Source: Anaerosphaera aminiphila DSM 21120 (GTDB taxonomy: Bacteria > Bacillota > Clostridia > Tissierellales > Peptoniphilaceae). From it: 64,000 nt of DNA. Where the stretch lies: positions 58,724-122,723 of the forward strand of contig NZ_FQXI01000004.1 in assembly GCF_900129925.1 (NCBI RefSeq), written 5' to 3'. Positions within the stretch are counted from its first letter, which is position 1. Each line of letters opens with the position of its first letter. Below, one piece after another: positions 52,443 through 61,194 of the stretch. The notes beneath the pieces are model-generated. The model saw only the letters and a list, made by a program, of their open reading frames with translations. It was not told where the DNA came from and made no database searches. A program made the translations under genes and the position numbers.

Positions 52443-54311
52443 TTAAATATCTACTTGTGTATCATCTACAAATTCAACTTCCTGTTCACTGCTGTACTTA
52501 TCCGGAGAAGTTATTACAACCATTCCATCTTTTAATTTATCAGATTGAATAATTATCTCTACGTCATTTTCCAGTCCGGTTATTACTTCTATTTCTTTTA
52601 ACTTAGTTCCCTTTTTATTTGTAGTTGCTGCTAATATAAAGTCTTTTCCATTTTTTTCATAAATAGCAGTAGTAGGAATTGAGTAAACATTTTTTTGTTC
52701 TTCCAGTATATATTTTGCTCTGATAGTCATTCCCGGTTTAAGCTCTTCTGAATGAGTATCTAATTTTATCTTAGTATTGTAAGTTACATTTTTAGCACTT
52801 CCGGCTGAAGTTCCTGTTGGTAGAGTTTCTGCTGGTGCCGGTGCTGGATCAACTGAAATAACTCTACCTTCAAAAGGTTTTGACTTTCCAAGAGCATCAC
52901 TTGTAACTATAACTTTCATTCCAACTTTAACGCTATTTAAGTCAAATTCTTTTACACTACTTTCAATAACTTGATCATCTACAGTTTCAATGGTACATAG
53001 AGAACCAGTAGGAGTTTGTCCTAACTCCATATTTTCTGCTGTAACAGTACCTGAGATAGGTGCTCTTATTACTGTCTTATCAAGATCTTCATATAGATAT
53101 TTAAGACTTACTTGGCTCGTTGAAGTATCTCCACTTGCCTGTGCAATTTTTAAACTGTTTTCCAAGGCCTTTACTTGATCTTCAGAACTAACTCTTGTAA
53201 CTTCTAAGTTCTTAAGTGCATTGTCATAGGAATTCTTTGCGCTTTCAGCAGCTTTTCTATATGTTTCAAGTTGATCTTCTCTGGACTTTTCATTTCTCTC
53301 TGTCTTATTTTTATCTGTTTCTTCAGTTTTTCTTGCAGTTTCTAGTGCAAGTCTCATTTGTTCAACTTTTCTCTCATAAGTTGATATTGAATTTTCAGCC
53401 GCTTCTGCTGCTGCTTCATATTTTGCTAATTTACTTTTAGCTTCTGTTAATTCGGTCTGTGCATCTGTTAATCTAGTACCAGAAGTTGGAACATCACTTT
53501 CTAAAGCTCCAGTTGCAACATTACCACTACCAGTATTAGTATTCTTAGCTTGCATTCCTAAACTTTTAATTTCATCATCTAATCTATCTACTGTTCTTTG
53601 TTCATCTCTAGCCCATTCTCTGTTCTTACTTGCTGTGTCTTGTGTTTCTCTTAGTTCTTCTTGAGCTTGTGTGTAGTTTAACTCTGCACTCTGCACTCCG
53701 CTATTTGTTGTTTCTTCTGACGATTCTGCTGCAATTAATGCGTCATTATATCTTTCATCTAAAGATTTTCTAAAATCTTGGTAGGTTTTTTCAGCAGATT
53801 GCCATGCATCATAGGCACTGTCAACACTACTATCTGCTCCTGATATAGCAGCATCTGTTCCCTTTTCTCTGTTTTTTAGTGCTCCATCTAGTTGGGTTTT
53901 TGCACTGTCTATTTGAGCTCCTGCACTTTTACTAGTTGCTCCAATAGTTGCTTGTGTTTGAGCAATTTGTTGTCTTATTGTAGAGTCATCAAGTCTTGCA
54001 ATAACATCTCCTTCACTTACAACATCTCCGACCTTTACGTTTATTTCAGAAATTGGCAATGCCTTCTCCGGATAAATCGGATTTGATTTTTCACTTTTTA
54101 CTTTTCCTGTTTCACTAACTGAGCTTGTAAAATCTTCTCTTGTAAGTGAAACTGTATCTGATTTGGAAACTACTGTATAGTCACTTTTCCCCTTTGATCT
54201 AAAAAATAAAAACCAAACTGCAATTAAAACTATGGCTACTATTATTATTTTCTTTTTATTTCTAATTATGAATCCTTTAACTTTTCCTAATACACTTTTT
54301 ACTTTCTCCAC
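52443..54311 (-). CDS. Efflux membrane-fusion (HlyD/MacA-like) adaptor
   Basis: 622-aa adaptor with a cytosolic Lys-rich start and one helix (about 18-38). An N-terminal half lipoyl domain is followed by a very long coiled coil (about 115-400). The second lipoyl half (VIRAPISGTVTAENMELGQTP near 415) and beta-barrel domains follow. MacA proteins are usually about 370-400 aa; the extra length lies in the coiled hairpin. The start is GTG 54311, six bases after GGGAGG. The stretch 54312-54637 upstream has no gene; it holds this operon's promoter region and the terminator of the superoxide reductase gene. Confidence 0.92.
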   Translation of the reverse strand: MEKVKSVLGKVKGFIIRNKKKIIIVAIVLIAVWFLFFRSKGKSDYTVVSKSDTVSLTREDFTSSVSETGKVKSEKSNPIYPEKALPISEINVKVGDVVSEGDVIARLDDSTIRQQIAQTQATIGATSKSAGAQIDSAKTQLDGALKNREKGTDAAISGADSSVDSAYDAWQSAEKTYQDFRKSLDERYNDALIAAESSEETTNSGVQSAELNYTQAQEELRETQDTASKNREWARDEQRTVDRLDDEIKSLGMQAKNTNTGSGNVATGALESDVPTSGTRLTDAQTELTEAKSKLAKYEAAAEAAENSISTYERKVEQMRLALETARKTEETDKNKTERNEKSREDQLETYRKAAESAKNSYDNALKNLEVTRVSSEDQVKALENSLKIAQASGDTSTSQVSLKYLYEDLDKTVIRAPISGTVTAENMELGQTPTGSLCTIETVDDQVIESSVKEFDLNSVKVGMKVIVTSDALGKSKPFEGRVISVDPAPAPAETLPTGTSAGSAKNVTYNTKIKLDTHSEELKPGMTIRAKYILEEQKNVYSIPTTAIYEKNGKDFILAATTNKKGTKLKEIEVITGLENDVEIIIQSDKLKDGMVVITSPDKYSSEQEVEFVDDTQVDI

Positions 54312-54550
54312 TCTTAGCCTCCCGTTAAATTATGTATACCTCAATTATAATAATCAATTATACAGCATAATAATTAAGAATCATTTAACAAACTTCTAAA
54401 TTTTATCAAAGATTTAAAACTCCTTAAATAATTTTAACCATTCGACGTTTTATTATATCATTTTTTTTACTTTTAGTAAATTAGCTTTGCTACAGAGACA
54501 CATTAAAAATAATATTATTTTATGATAATCAAACAAAGAACAGTAAAATA

Positions 54551-54590
54551 TTAAAAAAAAATAAACCCTGCAAATTTTTGCAAGGTTTAT
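54551..54590 (-). terminator. Terminator after the superoxide reductase gene
   Basis: Arms 54590-54577 and 54574-54561 (up to 14 pairs, one G-U) followed on the minus strand by a long T run (54560-54553). Confidence 0.85.
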
Positions 54591-54637
54591 AAATACTTTA
54601 ACATAAGTACTCTATGCTCTTATAATTTAAAGTTTTA

Positions 54638-54994
54638 TTAAATTTCCAGAGAATTTTCCCAAAGACCATGAATATTGCAATAGCTTATTGCATATACAGT
54701 GCCTTTTTTATTTGTCTTTATATGTGCTTCTACTTCAGGTTTTGTAAATAGTTCTTCTTCACCATGAGCTTTGAAGTCAAAAGATCCCACTTCTATTGGA
54801 AATTTTGCTCCCTCTGGTTGGAAAAATAATTTTATCCAACCAATATGATGCTCTAATGTATTTGGATGTTCTATTTCTTCACCTACCATAGCTTTAATTA
54901 CCAATTCTTCTCCTGCATTTTCTGCATGAATTACAGGTACGTGTTTTTCGTTTTTCCAATCTCCTGCTTGTACAGTTTCAGTTATTTTTTTCAA
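54638..54994 (-). CDS. Superoxide reductase (neelaredoxin/class II desulfoferrodoxin)
   Basis: Reduces superoxide to hydrogen peroxide without making oxygen, a typical defence of anaerobes. The 118-aa protein has the single Fe(His)4Cys centre: His18 in EKHVP, His43 and His49 in HPNTLEHHIGW, and Cys106 and His109 in YCNIHGLW. Glu16 and Lys17 match the EK motif at the active site. There is no N-terminal rubredoxin-like Cys4 domain, so it is the one-iron type. The start is TTG 54994, seven bases after GGAGG; the longer frame to 55009 would include that site. Confidence 0.93.
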   Translation of the reverse strand: MKKITETVQAGDWKNEKHVPVIHAENAGEELVIKAMVGEEIEHPNTLEHHIGWIKLFFQPEGAKFPIEVGSFDFKAHGEEELFTKPEVEAHIKTNKKGTVYAISYCNIHGLWENSLEI

Positions 54995-55097
54995 TTTTAT
55001 ACCTCCCAAATTTATATATTACATATCTTTATTTACTCTATATTGTTACCCCTTATCCAATTATTTACACCATTTTTAACAAATAAGTAAACCTACT

Positions 55098-55703
55098 TTA
55101 ATTAAATAAAAATTTCGTTAAAAAATATTTACCACCTAAAGTGTAAATTAACAAACTCCATGGTTTTAAAAACAATATTATCAATGTAAATTTAACTATA
55201 TTCATGTTTAAAAGTCCTGCAAATAGGCACAGTACATCATCAGGTGCTATGGGTAAAAATATAGCCAGTGCAAAAAAGTTATCAAATTTCTTTCCCTTTG
55301 ACAAATACTTTGTATAAGAATCCATTTTTTTACTTCCAATTATATTTGTAACAAAACCTCTTCCGTAGTATCTAGCTAAAAAATAATTTATAAAAGAGCC
55401 TGTCACTATTCCAACATAGTTATATATCGTTCCTCTAAAGGGTCCAAATATTAAAACCCCGGCAATACTGGAAACACCTCCGGGTATTACAGGTATTACC
55501 ACTTGAACTACTTGAAGCAATATAAAAATCAAGGGTCCAAATGTTCCAAGATTTAATAAAAACGCATTAAGCCTTTCTTGAGACGTAAAGAGTCCAGCTT
55601 TATATCCCCAAAACATTAAAAATATAGATAAAAACAAACCAATAATAGTAATTATATTTATAATTGTGCTACTTTTAATAAATTTGAAATCTTTAACTTT
55701 CAC
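55098..55703 (-). CDS. TVP38/TMEM64 family membrane protein
   Basis: About 201-aa integral membrane protein of the DedA/VTT superfamily. The conserved core reads VVIPVIPGGVSSIAGVLIFGPFRGTIYNYVGIVTGS with re-entrant loops, then RYYGRGFV and LAIFLPIAPDDVLCLFAG. Proteins of this group act in lipid scrambling or membrane homeostasis. The proposed start is GTG 55703, five bases after AAGGTGA; the frame extends to 55730 without a better site. Confidence 0.88.
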   Translation of the reverse strand: MKVKDFKFIKSSTIINIITIIGLFLSIFLMFWGYKAGLFTSQERLNAFLLNLGTFGPLIFILLQVVQVVIPVIPGGVSSIAGVLIFGPFRGTIYNYVGIVTGSFINYFLARYYGRGFVTNIIGSKKMDSYTKYLSKGKKFDNFFALAIFLPIAPDDVLCLFAGLLNMNIVKFTLIILFLKPWSLLIYTLGGKYFLTKFLFN

Positions 55704-55782
55704 AACTATCACCTTAAATATAATATACACTAAACTTATTAATTAATTGTTTTTAAAATATTAAGAATTCTTTAAGATATTT

Positions 55783-57363
55783 TTAATTTCCTGTAACTTC
55801 CATTATTTCATAGTATGCCCAGAACGTCTTGGCAACGTCTTTAAAAGGATTCTTGCTGTATTTATCTATAAACTCCTTATTAGGCTCTCTATCTAGCAAC
55901 TTATTTAGTACAGTTGCCACTTCTGCTCTGTTAATAGGCTCATTTGGAGCAAATTTGTCTTTACTTCTCCCATTCATAAGTCCGTTAGAAGTCACTATGT
56001 CTATTGCATCTTTTCCCCAGAAGTTAGACTTTATGTCCTTAAATATAACCGCACTTGATTCTCTTTCTAAATCTGCCACTTTAACTAAGACACTTGCAAA
56101 TTCTGCACGAGTAATAGATTTATCAGGTTTAAATTCTCCGTCTTTATAGCCCGCAATAAATTCATTTTTTTCCATAAATCCAACTGCATCTGCATACCAT
56201 GCTGTCTGTTTCACATCTTTAAAGCTGGAATATGTTCCGGTAGATTCTTCACCTGCATAAATTTTTGCAAATACACTTGCCACTTCTGATCTCTTCATTT
56301 CTTCTTTAGGTCCAAATTTATCTTTAGCTCGACCGTTCATAATTGGCACTCTAATTTCTTTAATTCCAATGTTTAATTTTTCAATTGCATCAGATATTTC
56401 AGATTGCACTACATCAGATTTTATTTTTATATACTGTGCGTTGGCAATTGCTGCAGTAATTCTGGCTGCATCTTCTTTATCTACATTTGATATGTTCATA
56501 CTCTTAGCCATTGAATAATAGTCATTTAAAACTTCCATATCCTCGTCTACGGTAGTCTTCATTCCATCGTCAATTAAGGGCTCTGTATCATAGGAATCTT
56601 TCACATCTTTTACAAGTATTATACTGCTGGCTGTTTTGTCTTCCTTATCTTTTTTAAAATACCCCACAATATTTAGCTCTGTTCCAACTTCCTGAGGTTT
56701 TATAGTAACTTTAAAATTTCCCTCTGTGTCACTTGTTGCTTCCCCTAAAACTTCAGTGCCTTTAAAAACTTTTACCTTTGCACTCTTCTCTGTTTTTCCC
56801 GTTACTACAGTGGAGTTGTTGTATATACTGTATACTGTCATATCTCCATCTTGAGTTTTTGTATTGCTCTCTAAATTAGTTTGTCCTGAGTTTTCATTTC
56901 CGGTCTTATCAACATAAGTTAGCACAAAAGAGTTTTTAAGAGCATCTTCTCCCTTAATATTGTTTTTTACCTTAGCTTTAATGTTTACACTTAACTCCTT
57001 CACTCCATTTAATGAAGCTGTATCATTTACAGATAAAGTGACAAGGTCTTGTGTATTCTTCTTTACATTAGTTAAGCTCAAATCAATTTTTCCGGTTTTT
57101 AATTCCACGCCTGATAAGTTCTTTTCAGTAACTTGTAAGTTAGAATCCATTAAAACTGTAATGGCAAAAGATCTATAATCATTCTCATAATTGTCAGGTA
57201 GGCTTATATTTAATTTATAGTTTAAAATATCTCCCGCTGATGCTGAATAAATTGCTGGCTGTTCAAATACAACCTGAATATCTTCTTTTGCATATACTTT
57301 TCCCACAAAGAGTGTAACTATTAAACACAAAACTGCAAATATTTTCCCCGTTCTCTTCAACAT
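55783..57363 (-). CDS. Secreted S-layer homology (SLH) domain protein
   Basis: 526-aa surface protein. It has a signal peptide ending near residue 26 (GKVYAKED), a beta-rich region (about 30-150) and an Ig-like domain (about 170-250, VVTGKTEKSAKVKVFKGTEVLGEATSDTEGNFKV). An alpha-helical spacer and three C-terminal SLH repeats (about 335-525) follow. SLH domains bind pyruvylated secondary wall polymer, anchoring the protein to the peptidoglycan. ATG 57363 is chosen because GGGGTGG lies before it. No csaB gene is in the window. Confidence 0.88.
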   Translation of the reverse strand: MLKRTGKIFAVLCLIVTLFVGKVYAKEDIQVVFEQPAIYSASAGDILNYKLNISLPDNYENDYRSFAITVLMDSNLQVTEKNLSGVELKTGKIDLSLTNVKKNTQDLVTLSVNDTASLNGVKELSVNIKAKVKNNIKGEDALKNSFVLTYVDKTGNENSGQTNLESNTKTQDGDMTVYSIYNNSTVVTGKTEKSAKVKVFKGTEVLGEATSDTEGNFKVTIKPQEVGTELNIVGYFKKDKEDKTASSIILVKDVKDSYDTEPLIDDGMKTTVDEDMEVLNDYYSMAKSMNISNVDKEDAARITAAIANAQYIKIKSDVVQSEISDAIEKLNIGIKEIRVPIMNGRAKDKFGPKEEMKRSEVASVFAKIYAGEESTGTYSSFKDVKQTAWYADAVGFMEKNEFIAGYKDGEFKPDKSITRAEFASVLVKVADLERESSAVIFKDIKSNFWGKDAIDIVTSNGLMNGRSKDKFAPNEPINRAEVATVLNKLLDREPNKEFIDKYSKNPFKDVAKTFWAYYEIMEVTGN

Positions 57364-57507
57364 TGTCTTTCCACCCCTTTTAATATTACTATTATATAGT
57401 ATATTTAGCACTTTTGTTAGTTAAATTCACATTACATATGCGAAAGTATTTTGCTTTGTCTTATTATCATTTTTCTCGGTTCTTTGACATTTTAACTATT
57501 TTTTTGT

Positions 57508-57536
57508 TTGTTTCGCAATTCATATCTTGTTATACT
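57508..57536 (+). promoter_or_regulatory. Promoter of the ABC-YxeA operon
   Basis: TTGTTT (57508-57513), 17 bases, TATACT (57531-57536), about 55 bases before the ATPase start at 57593. The region 57364-57592 is the divergent spacer to the SLH gene. Confidence 0.6.
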
Positions 57537-57592
57537 CTACTAGTTAAATTTACAAAATCCAAATAGCTTATTCAAGGAAAGAAAGGAATATT

Positions 57593-58519
57593 ATGAATGA
57601 TAAAGTAAAATATGAAGATAAAAATTTATTAATTAAAACTAATAGTGTTTCAAAAAAACATTCAAATTCAACGGCTGTAGACAGCGTTGATATGAGTGTA
57701 TATAAAGGCGACATCTATGGTCTTGTTGGAAAAAACGGAGCAGGCAAGACTACACTTTTTAAAATACTCCTTGGACTTACAAATGCCACTTCAGGAAATG
57801 TGTCTCTCTTCGGAAATTCCTCAGAGAAAAATAACACCATTTCCCGAAAAAAAATCGGCAGTTTCATAGGTCCGGTTTTCTTTCCCTATTTAACTGCTAA
57901 AGAAAATTTAAAATACTACTCCAAAATCAAAGGTGTCTCCAATTCAAAAGAAATACCAAAACTCTTAGAACTTGTTGGACTAAAAGATGTTAAAAAACCA
58001 TTTTCTGCATTTTCTCTTGGAATGAAACAACGTCTTGGCTTGGCAAATGCACTTATAGGAAATCCAGAATTAATTATTTTAGATGAACCTGTAAACGGAC
58101 TGGACCCTGAGGGAATTGTTGAAATAAGAAAAATTATAAAAAAGCTTCATGAAGAAAATGGAATAACTTTTATTATCTCCTCTCATATTTTAAATGAGTT
58201 GGAAATGGTGGCAACTACCTTTGGATTTTTAAATGAAGGTAAACTTGTAAAAGAAATCAATCAAAATGAATTTAAGCATGAAGATATTACCTCAATAGTG
58301 CTGGAAGTAGACGATGTTACAAAAACTATTAATATTCTTGAGAGCTTGGGAGTTGAAAACATTACTTTAAAAAATGAAGAGGAGATAATTATTAACTCCC
58401 CTACAGTTAAATCTAATGACTTAGCTAAAAAGCTAGTAGAAAATAATATTAATCTCTTTAAGCTAAACCCTAAGATTCACACACTGGAAGATTATTTTTT
58501 CGATATTATAGGAGGTTGA
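57593..58519 (+). CDS. ABC ATPase, bacitracin-resistance (BcrA) type
   Basis: 308-aa ATPase with Walker A GKNGAGKTT near residue 47, signature FSLGMKQRLGLANAL and Walker B LIILDEPVNGLDPEG, plus the C-terminal domain typical of BcrA/drug-export ATPases. It is followed after four bases by an ABC-2 permease. Such pairs export or counteract peptide antibiotics. Confidence 0.92.
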   Translation: MNDKVKYEDKNLLIKTNSVSKKHSNSTAVDSVDMSVYKGDIYGLVGKNGAGKTTLFKILLGLTNATSGNVSLFGNSSEKNNTISRKKIGSFIGPVFFPYLTAKENLKYYSKIKGVSNSKEIPKLLELVGLKDVKKPFSAFSLGMKQRLGLANALIGNPELIILDEPVNGLDPEGIVEIRKIIKKLHEENGITFIISSHILNELEMVATTFGFLNEGKLVKEINQNEFKHEDITSIVLEVDDVTKTINILESLGVENITLKNEEEIIINSPTVKSNDLAKKLVENNINLFKLNPKIHTLEDYFFDIIGG

Positions 58520-58523
58520 TAAA

Positions 58524-59267
58524 ATGTCAAAATATATAAACGCAGAACTATATCGAATTTTTCACAAAAAAATTACCTATTTACTTTTATTAGCAGCTGT
58601 TATATTGCCATTTATTGTTTTATTTGTTGTAAATTCGCCTGATAAAACTGCAGGTTTTTACCTACAGACAGTTATTACTGCACTAAATTTATCAGTTGTA
58701 TTTGTTGGAGTACTGGTATTTTCTTTTGTCTACCTTGACGACTTTAAGTCTAAAGCTCTAGTTGCAACTATTGCAACGGGACAGTCTAGAAAAAAGATAG
58801 TTCTTTCAAAACAAATAATTATATGGTTTTTGACACTACTTGCATATATTTTTCTAACAGTTGTTTTAATTGGAGAGTGTAAAATACTTGGCTATACTTT
58901 CTCACCTGAGCAAACTAATTTAATATTTTTGCAAGTTTTAGGAAACTATATTAATGTTTTAGGCTTTTGTGCTATAGGTTCAATAATAGTTTATTTAACT
59001 CAAAACACAGCGCCTTCTATAGTAGTAGTCTTACTACTAATAGTTGGATTTGTAAAATCTATTGGCTCCGTTGCTCTAAATGCAATGTCAATAAGTGGTG
59101 CCATATATGAACCTATATTTTTATCAAATGCATCTGCAAATTTCACCTCCTCTTTAATTATAGGGGAAGTAGATGTATTAGCTCTATTAATTTGTATAGC
59201 TTATATATTTATCCCAACACTTTTATCTATACAAATATTTAAAACCAGAGAATTAAATTTTGACTAA
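58524..59267 (+). CDS. ABC-2 type permease
   Basis: 247-aa membrane protein with six hydrophobic segments, starting MSKYINAELYRIFHKKITYLLLL. The first cytoplasmic stretch followed by helix 1 is typical for the BcrB/ABC-2 group. It pairs with the preceding ATPase; the next gene begins 18 bases downstream. Confidence 0.88.
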   Translation: MSKYINAELYRIFHKKITYLLLLAAVILPFIVLFVVNSPDKTAGFYLQTVITALNLSVVFVGVLVFSFVYLDDFKSKALVATIATGQSRKKIVLSKQIIIWFLTLLAYIFLTVVLIGECKILGYTFSPEQTNLIFLQVLGNYINVLGFCAIGSIIVYLTQNTAPSIVVVLLLIVGFVKSIGSVALNAMSISGAIYEPIFLSNASANFTSSLIIGEVDVLALLICIAYIFIPTLLSIQIFKTRELNFD

Positions 59268-59285
59268 ATTCTAAAAGGAGGATTT

Positions 59286-59684
59286 ATGAATAAAACAATT
59301 AAATATGCTCTTGTAGTTATTGTTCTTTTAATAACTATAGGCTTTGGAACTGTAAATGCAAAAAAGTACTATAACGACAGATACGTCGCCTCTACCTACT
59401 ATGGAAAAATCCCTACAACTATGTCTATGGAGCCTAAAATGCTATACGGTGACAAAAATAGAGAAATGGGATATGGCAAAGAATATAACATTAAAGTCTA
59501 CAATGAAAGTGGTAATGAGAGAATAGCAGAATTTGAAGTAATCTCTGACAATCCGGAAGAATACTATAAGCCGGGCACTTATCTAAAAGTAGAAATGAGT
59601 AAACAACTTTCTACAGGTCAAAAAATTATCTCAAAAGAAGACGTCCCTGAAAACATTTTAAAATTAATTGAAGAAAGCAACTAA
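59286..59684 (+). CDS. YxeA-like (DUF1093) exported protein
   Basis: 132-aa protein with an N-terminal hydrophobic helix (about 7-24) that ends in NAKKYY, so it is a secreted or anchored small domain. YYGKIP and GYGKEYNIKVYNESGNERIAEFEV resemble YxeA/DUF1093. In Bacillus, yxeA lies beside a peptide-sensing two-component/ABC module, matching the context here (ABC genes upstream, a two-component system convergent downstream). AAAGGAGG precedes the ATG. Confidence 0.78.
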   Translation: MNKTIKYALVVIVLLITIGFGTVNAKKYYNDRYVASTYYGKIPTTMSMEPKMLYGDKNREMGYGKEYNIKVYNESGNERIAEFEVISDNPEEYYKPGTYLKVEMSKQLSTGQKIISKEDVPENILKLIEESN

Positions 59685-59712
59685 AAAACGCCTGCTAATG
59701 CAGGTGTTTTTT
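59683..59712. terminator. Bidirectional terminator between the YxeA-like and kinase genes
   Basis: Thirteen-base arms (59683-59695 and 59700-59712, one G-U pair), loop TAAT, A6 and T6 flanks. The kinase stop overlaps the far arm. Confidence 0.88.
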
Positions 59713-60553
59713 AATCTAAATATAGTGGTAAAGTTATCAAAAATATATTTCCCGAATTTCCCCTTTGAATTTTTATTCCTCCACCTTCTGAAAGTAAAAT
59801 TTCTCTTGATATATAAAGTCCCAGACCATAGCCCTCTTGATTTTCTATATCACTACCTCTGTAAAACCTTTGAAAAATTTTGCTGTATTCACTTTCCGGT
59901 ATAAGTTTATTTTCATCTTCTATAGATATGTAACAATAGACTGAGCCCCTCTTTATATTTATGTTAAGTTCTTTACTTCCATACTTTTTTGCATTGTTAA
60001 AGACGTTTGAAATTGCCTCTAATGTCCACTTTTCATCTACGAATACTCTTAAATCACTGTCTTTTAAATTTACCTTTATATTCTCACTTGCTGATGCAGT
60101 GTTTATTAAATCAGTAAGTAAAACAGGTTCTCTGTGAAGTGCTATCATGCCCTGTTCAAGTCTTGAGCCCTTTATTAGCTGTTCATTTAAAAAAATCAGC
60201 TTATCTGTTTGAGATTTTAAAATTGGCAGGTATTCTAAAGTTTTTCCCCTCTCCATTAAGTCAATATACATACTTATATTTGAAAGTGGAGTTTTTGTCT
60301 GATGAGAAATATCTGAAATCAAGGATTGGGTGTTAGATTTTTGAGACATCGCCTCTTCTTCCCTTAAATCTAGTGCTTGAACTTTCTTTTTTAGTTTAGT
60401 TATTAATTTAGATACCATTTTTTCATCAAATTCCTCTTGAAGAATACTTCCATCTAAAATACTGTCTATTAAATTAAGTTCTCTCTTAAATTTTAAATTA
60501 ACTATAACTAAAACAATAATTATTAAAATTAAAAATCCAATTATCCATTCCAT
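59711..60553 (-). CDS. Sensor histidine kinase (short, one membrane helix)
   Basis: 280-aa kinase with only one evident helix (about 3-20) and almost no extracellular part, as in intramembrane-sensing kinases tied to ABC transporters. H-box DISHQTKTPLSN puts the phosphorylated His at 84. The N-box is NVFNNAKKYG and the G2 box is GYGLGLYI. The usual DNGxGI (G1) box reads EDENKLIPE, so the ATP lid is atypical. The gene overlaps the response regulator by 13 bases. Confidence 0.9.
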   Translation of the reverse strand: MEWIIGFLILIIIVLVIVNLKFKRELNLIDSILDGSILQEEFDEKMVSKLITKLKKKVQALDLREEEAMSQKSNTQSLISDISHQTKTPLSNISMYIDLMERGKTLEYLPILKSQTDKLIFLNEQLIKGSRLEQGMIALHREPVLLTDLINTASASENIKVNLKDSDLRVFVDEKWTLEAISNVFNNAKKYGSKELNINIKRGSVYCYISIEDENKLIPESEYSKIFQRFYRGSDIENQEGYGLGLYISREILLSEGGGIKIQRGNSGNIFLITLPLYLD

Positions 60554-61170
60554 GAATATCCCACTCCATAGTGATTTGTTATTAAATCATCACCAACTTT
60601 TTTTCTCAGGCGATTAAGTGTTACGGAAATAATATTGTCAGTTTCGCTGTCATACCAAATTTTCTCCATTATAATTTCCTTAGTAACTACTCTTCCCTTA
60701 TTTTCAATTAACAACTTTAAAAGTCTTTGTTCTGTTTGAGTAAGTGAGATTTCCCTTTCCTCAACTGTAAATTTCTGCCTTTCAAAGTCAAAAATATATT
60801 TTTCTACCTTTTCTGCTTTATATCTCTTTCCAACAGCTTCAAGTCTCACGTCCAGTATGGAAAGTTTAAAGGGCTTTGTAATATAGTCGTCAGCTCCGAA
60901 TTTAAGACCTCTTACTTCATCTTCTTCTAAGTCTCTAGCTGTCAATATGACTATCCCCATATTGTACTTTTCTTTACACTCTCTGCAAAACGCAAGTCCA
61001 TCTCCATCAGGCAGATTTAAATCTAAAATCATAAGGGGAAAACTATTTTCACGCAAGATAACTCTTGCCTCACTTAAATTTTTGGCAAGAGTTACACTGT
61101 ATCTATTTTGGAAAAATATATTCAAACCTTGAGATAAAACTATATCATCTTCAACTATTAAAAGTTTCAT
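60541..61170 (-). CDS. Response regulator, OmpR family
   Basis: 209-aa regulator. The receiver domain has acidic residues EDD at 7-9, phospho-acceptor Asp50 in LILDLNLPDGDG and Lys99 in ITKPF. The C-terminal winged helix (about 125-209) has SLTQTEQRLLKLL and SVTLNRLRKKVG. It lies 24 bases after the large permease and just before the kinase, so it likely controls the ABC genes around it. Confidence 0.94.
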   Translation of the reverse strand: MKLLIVEDDIVLSQGLNIFFQNRYSVTLAKNLSEARVILRENSFPLMILDLNLPDGDGLAFCRECKEKYNMGIVILTARDLEEDEVRGLKFGADDYITKPFKLSILDVRLEAVGKRYKAEKVEKYIFDFERQKFTVEEREISLTQTEQRLLKLLIENKGRVVTKEIIMEKIWYDSETDNIISVTLNRLRKKVGDDLITNHYGVGYSWNG

Positions 61171-61194
61171 AACATCACCATTTTTATTTTACCA

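Noticed and set aside
55731..55782. Terminator after the SLH gene
   Set aside because: The AT-rich partial inverted repeat has several mismatches and no convincing T run, so I do not call it.
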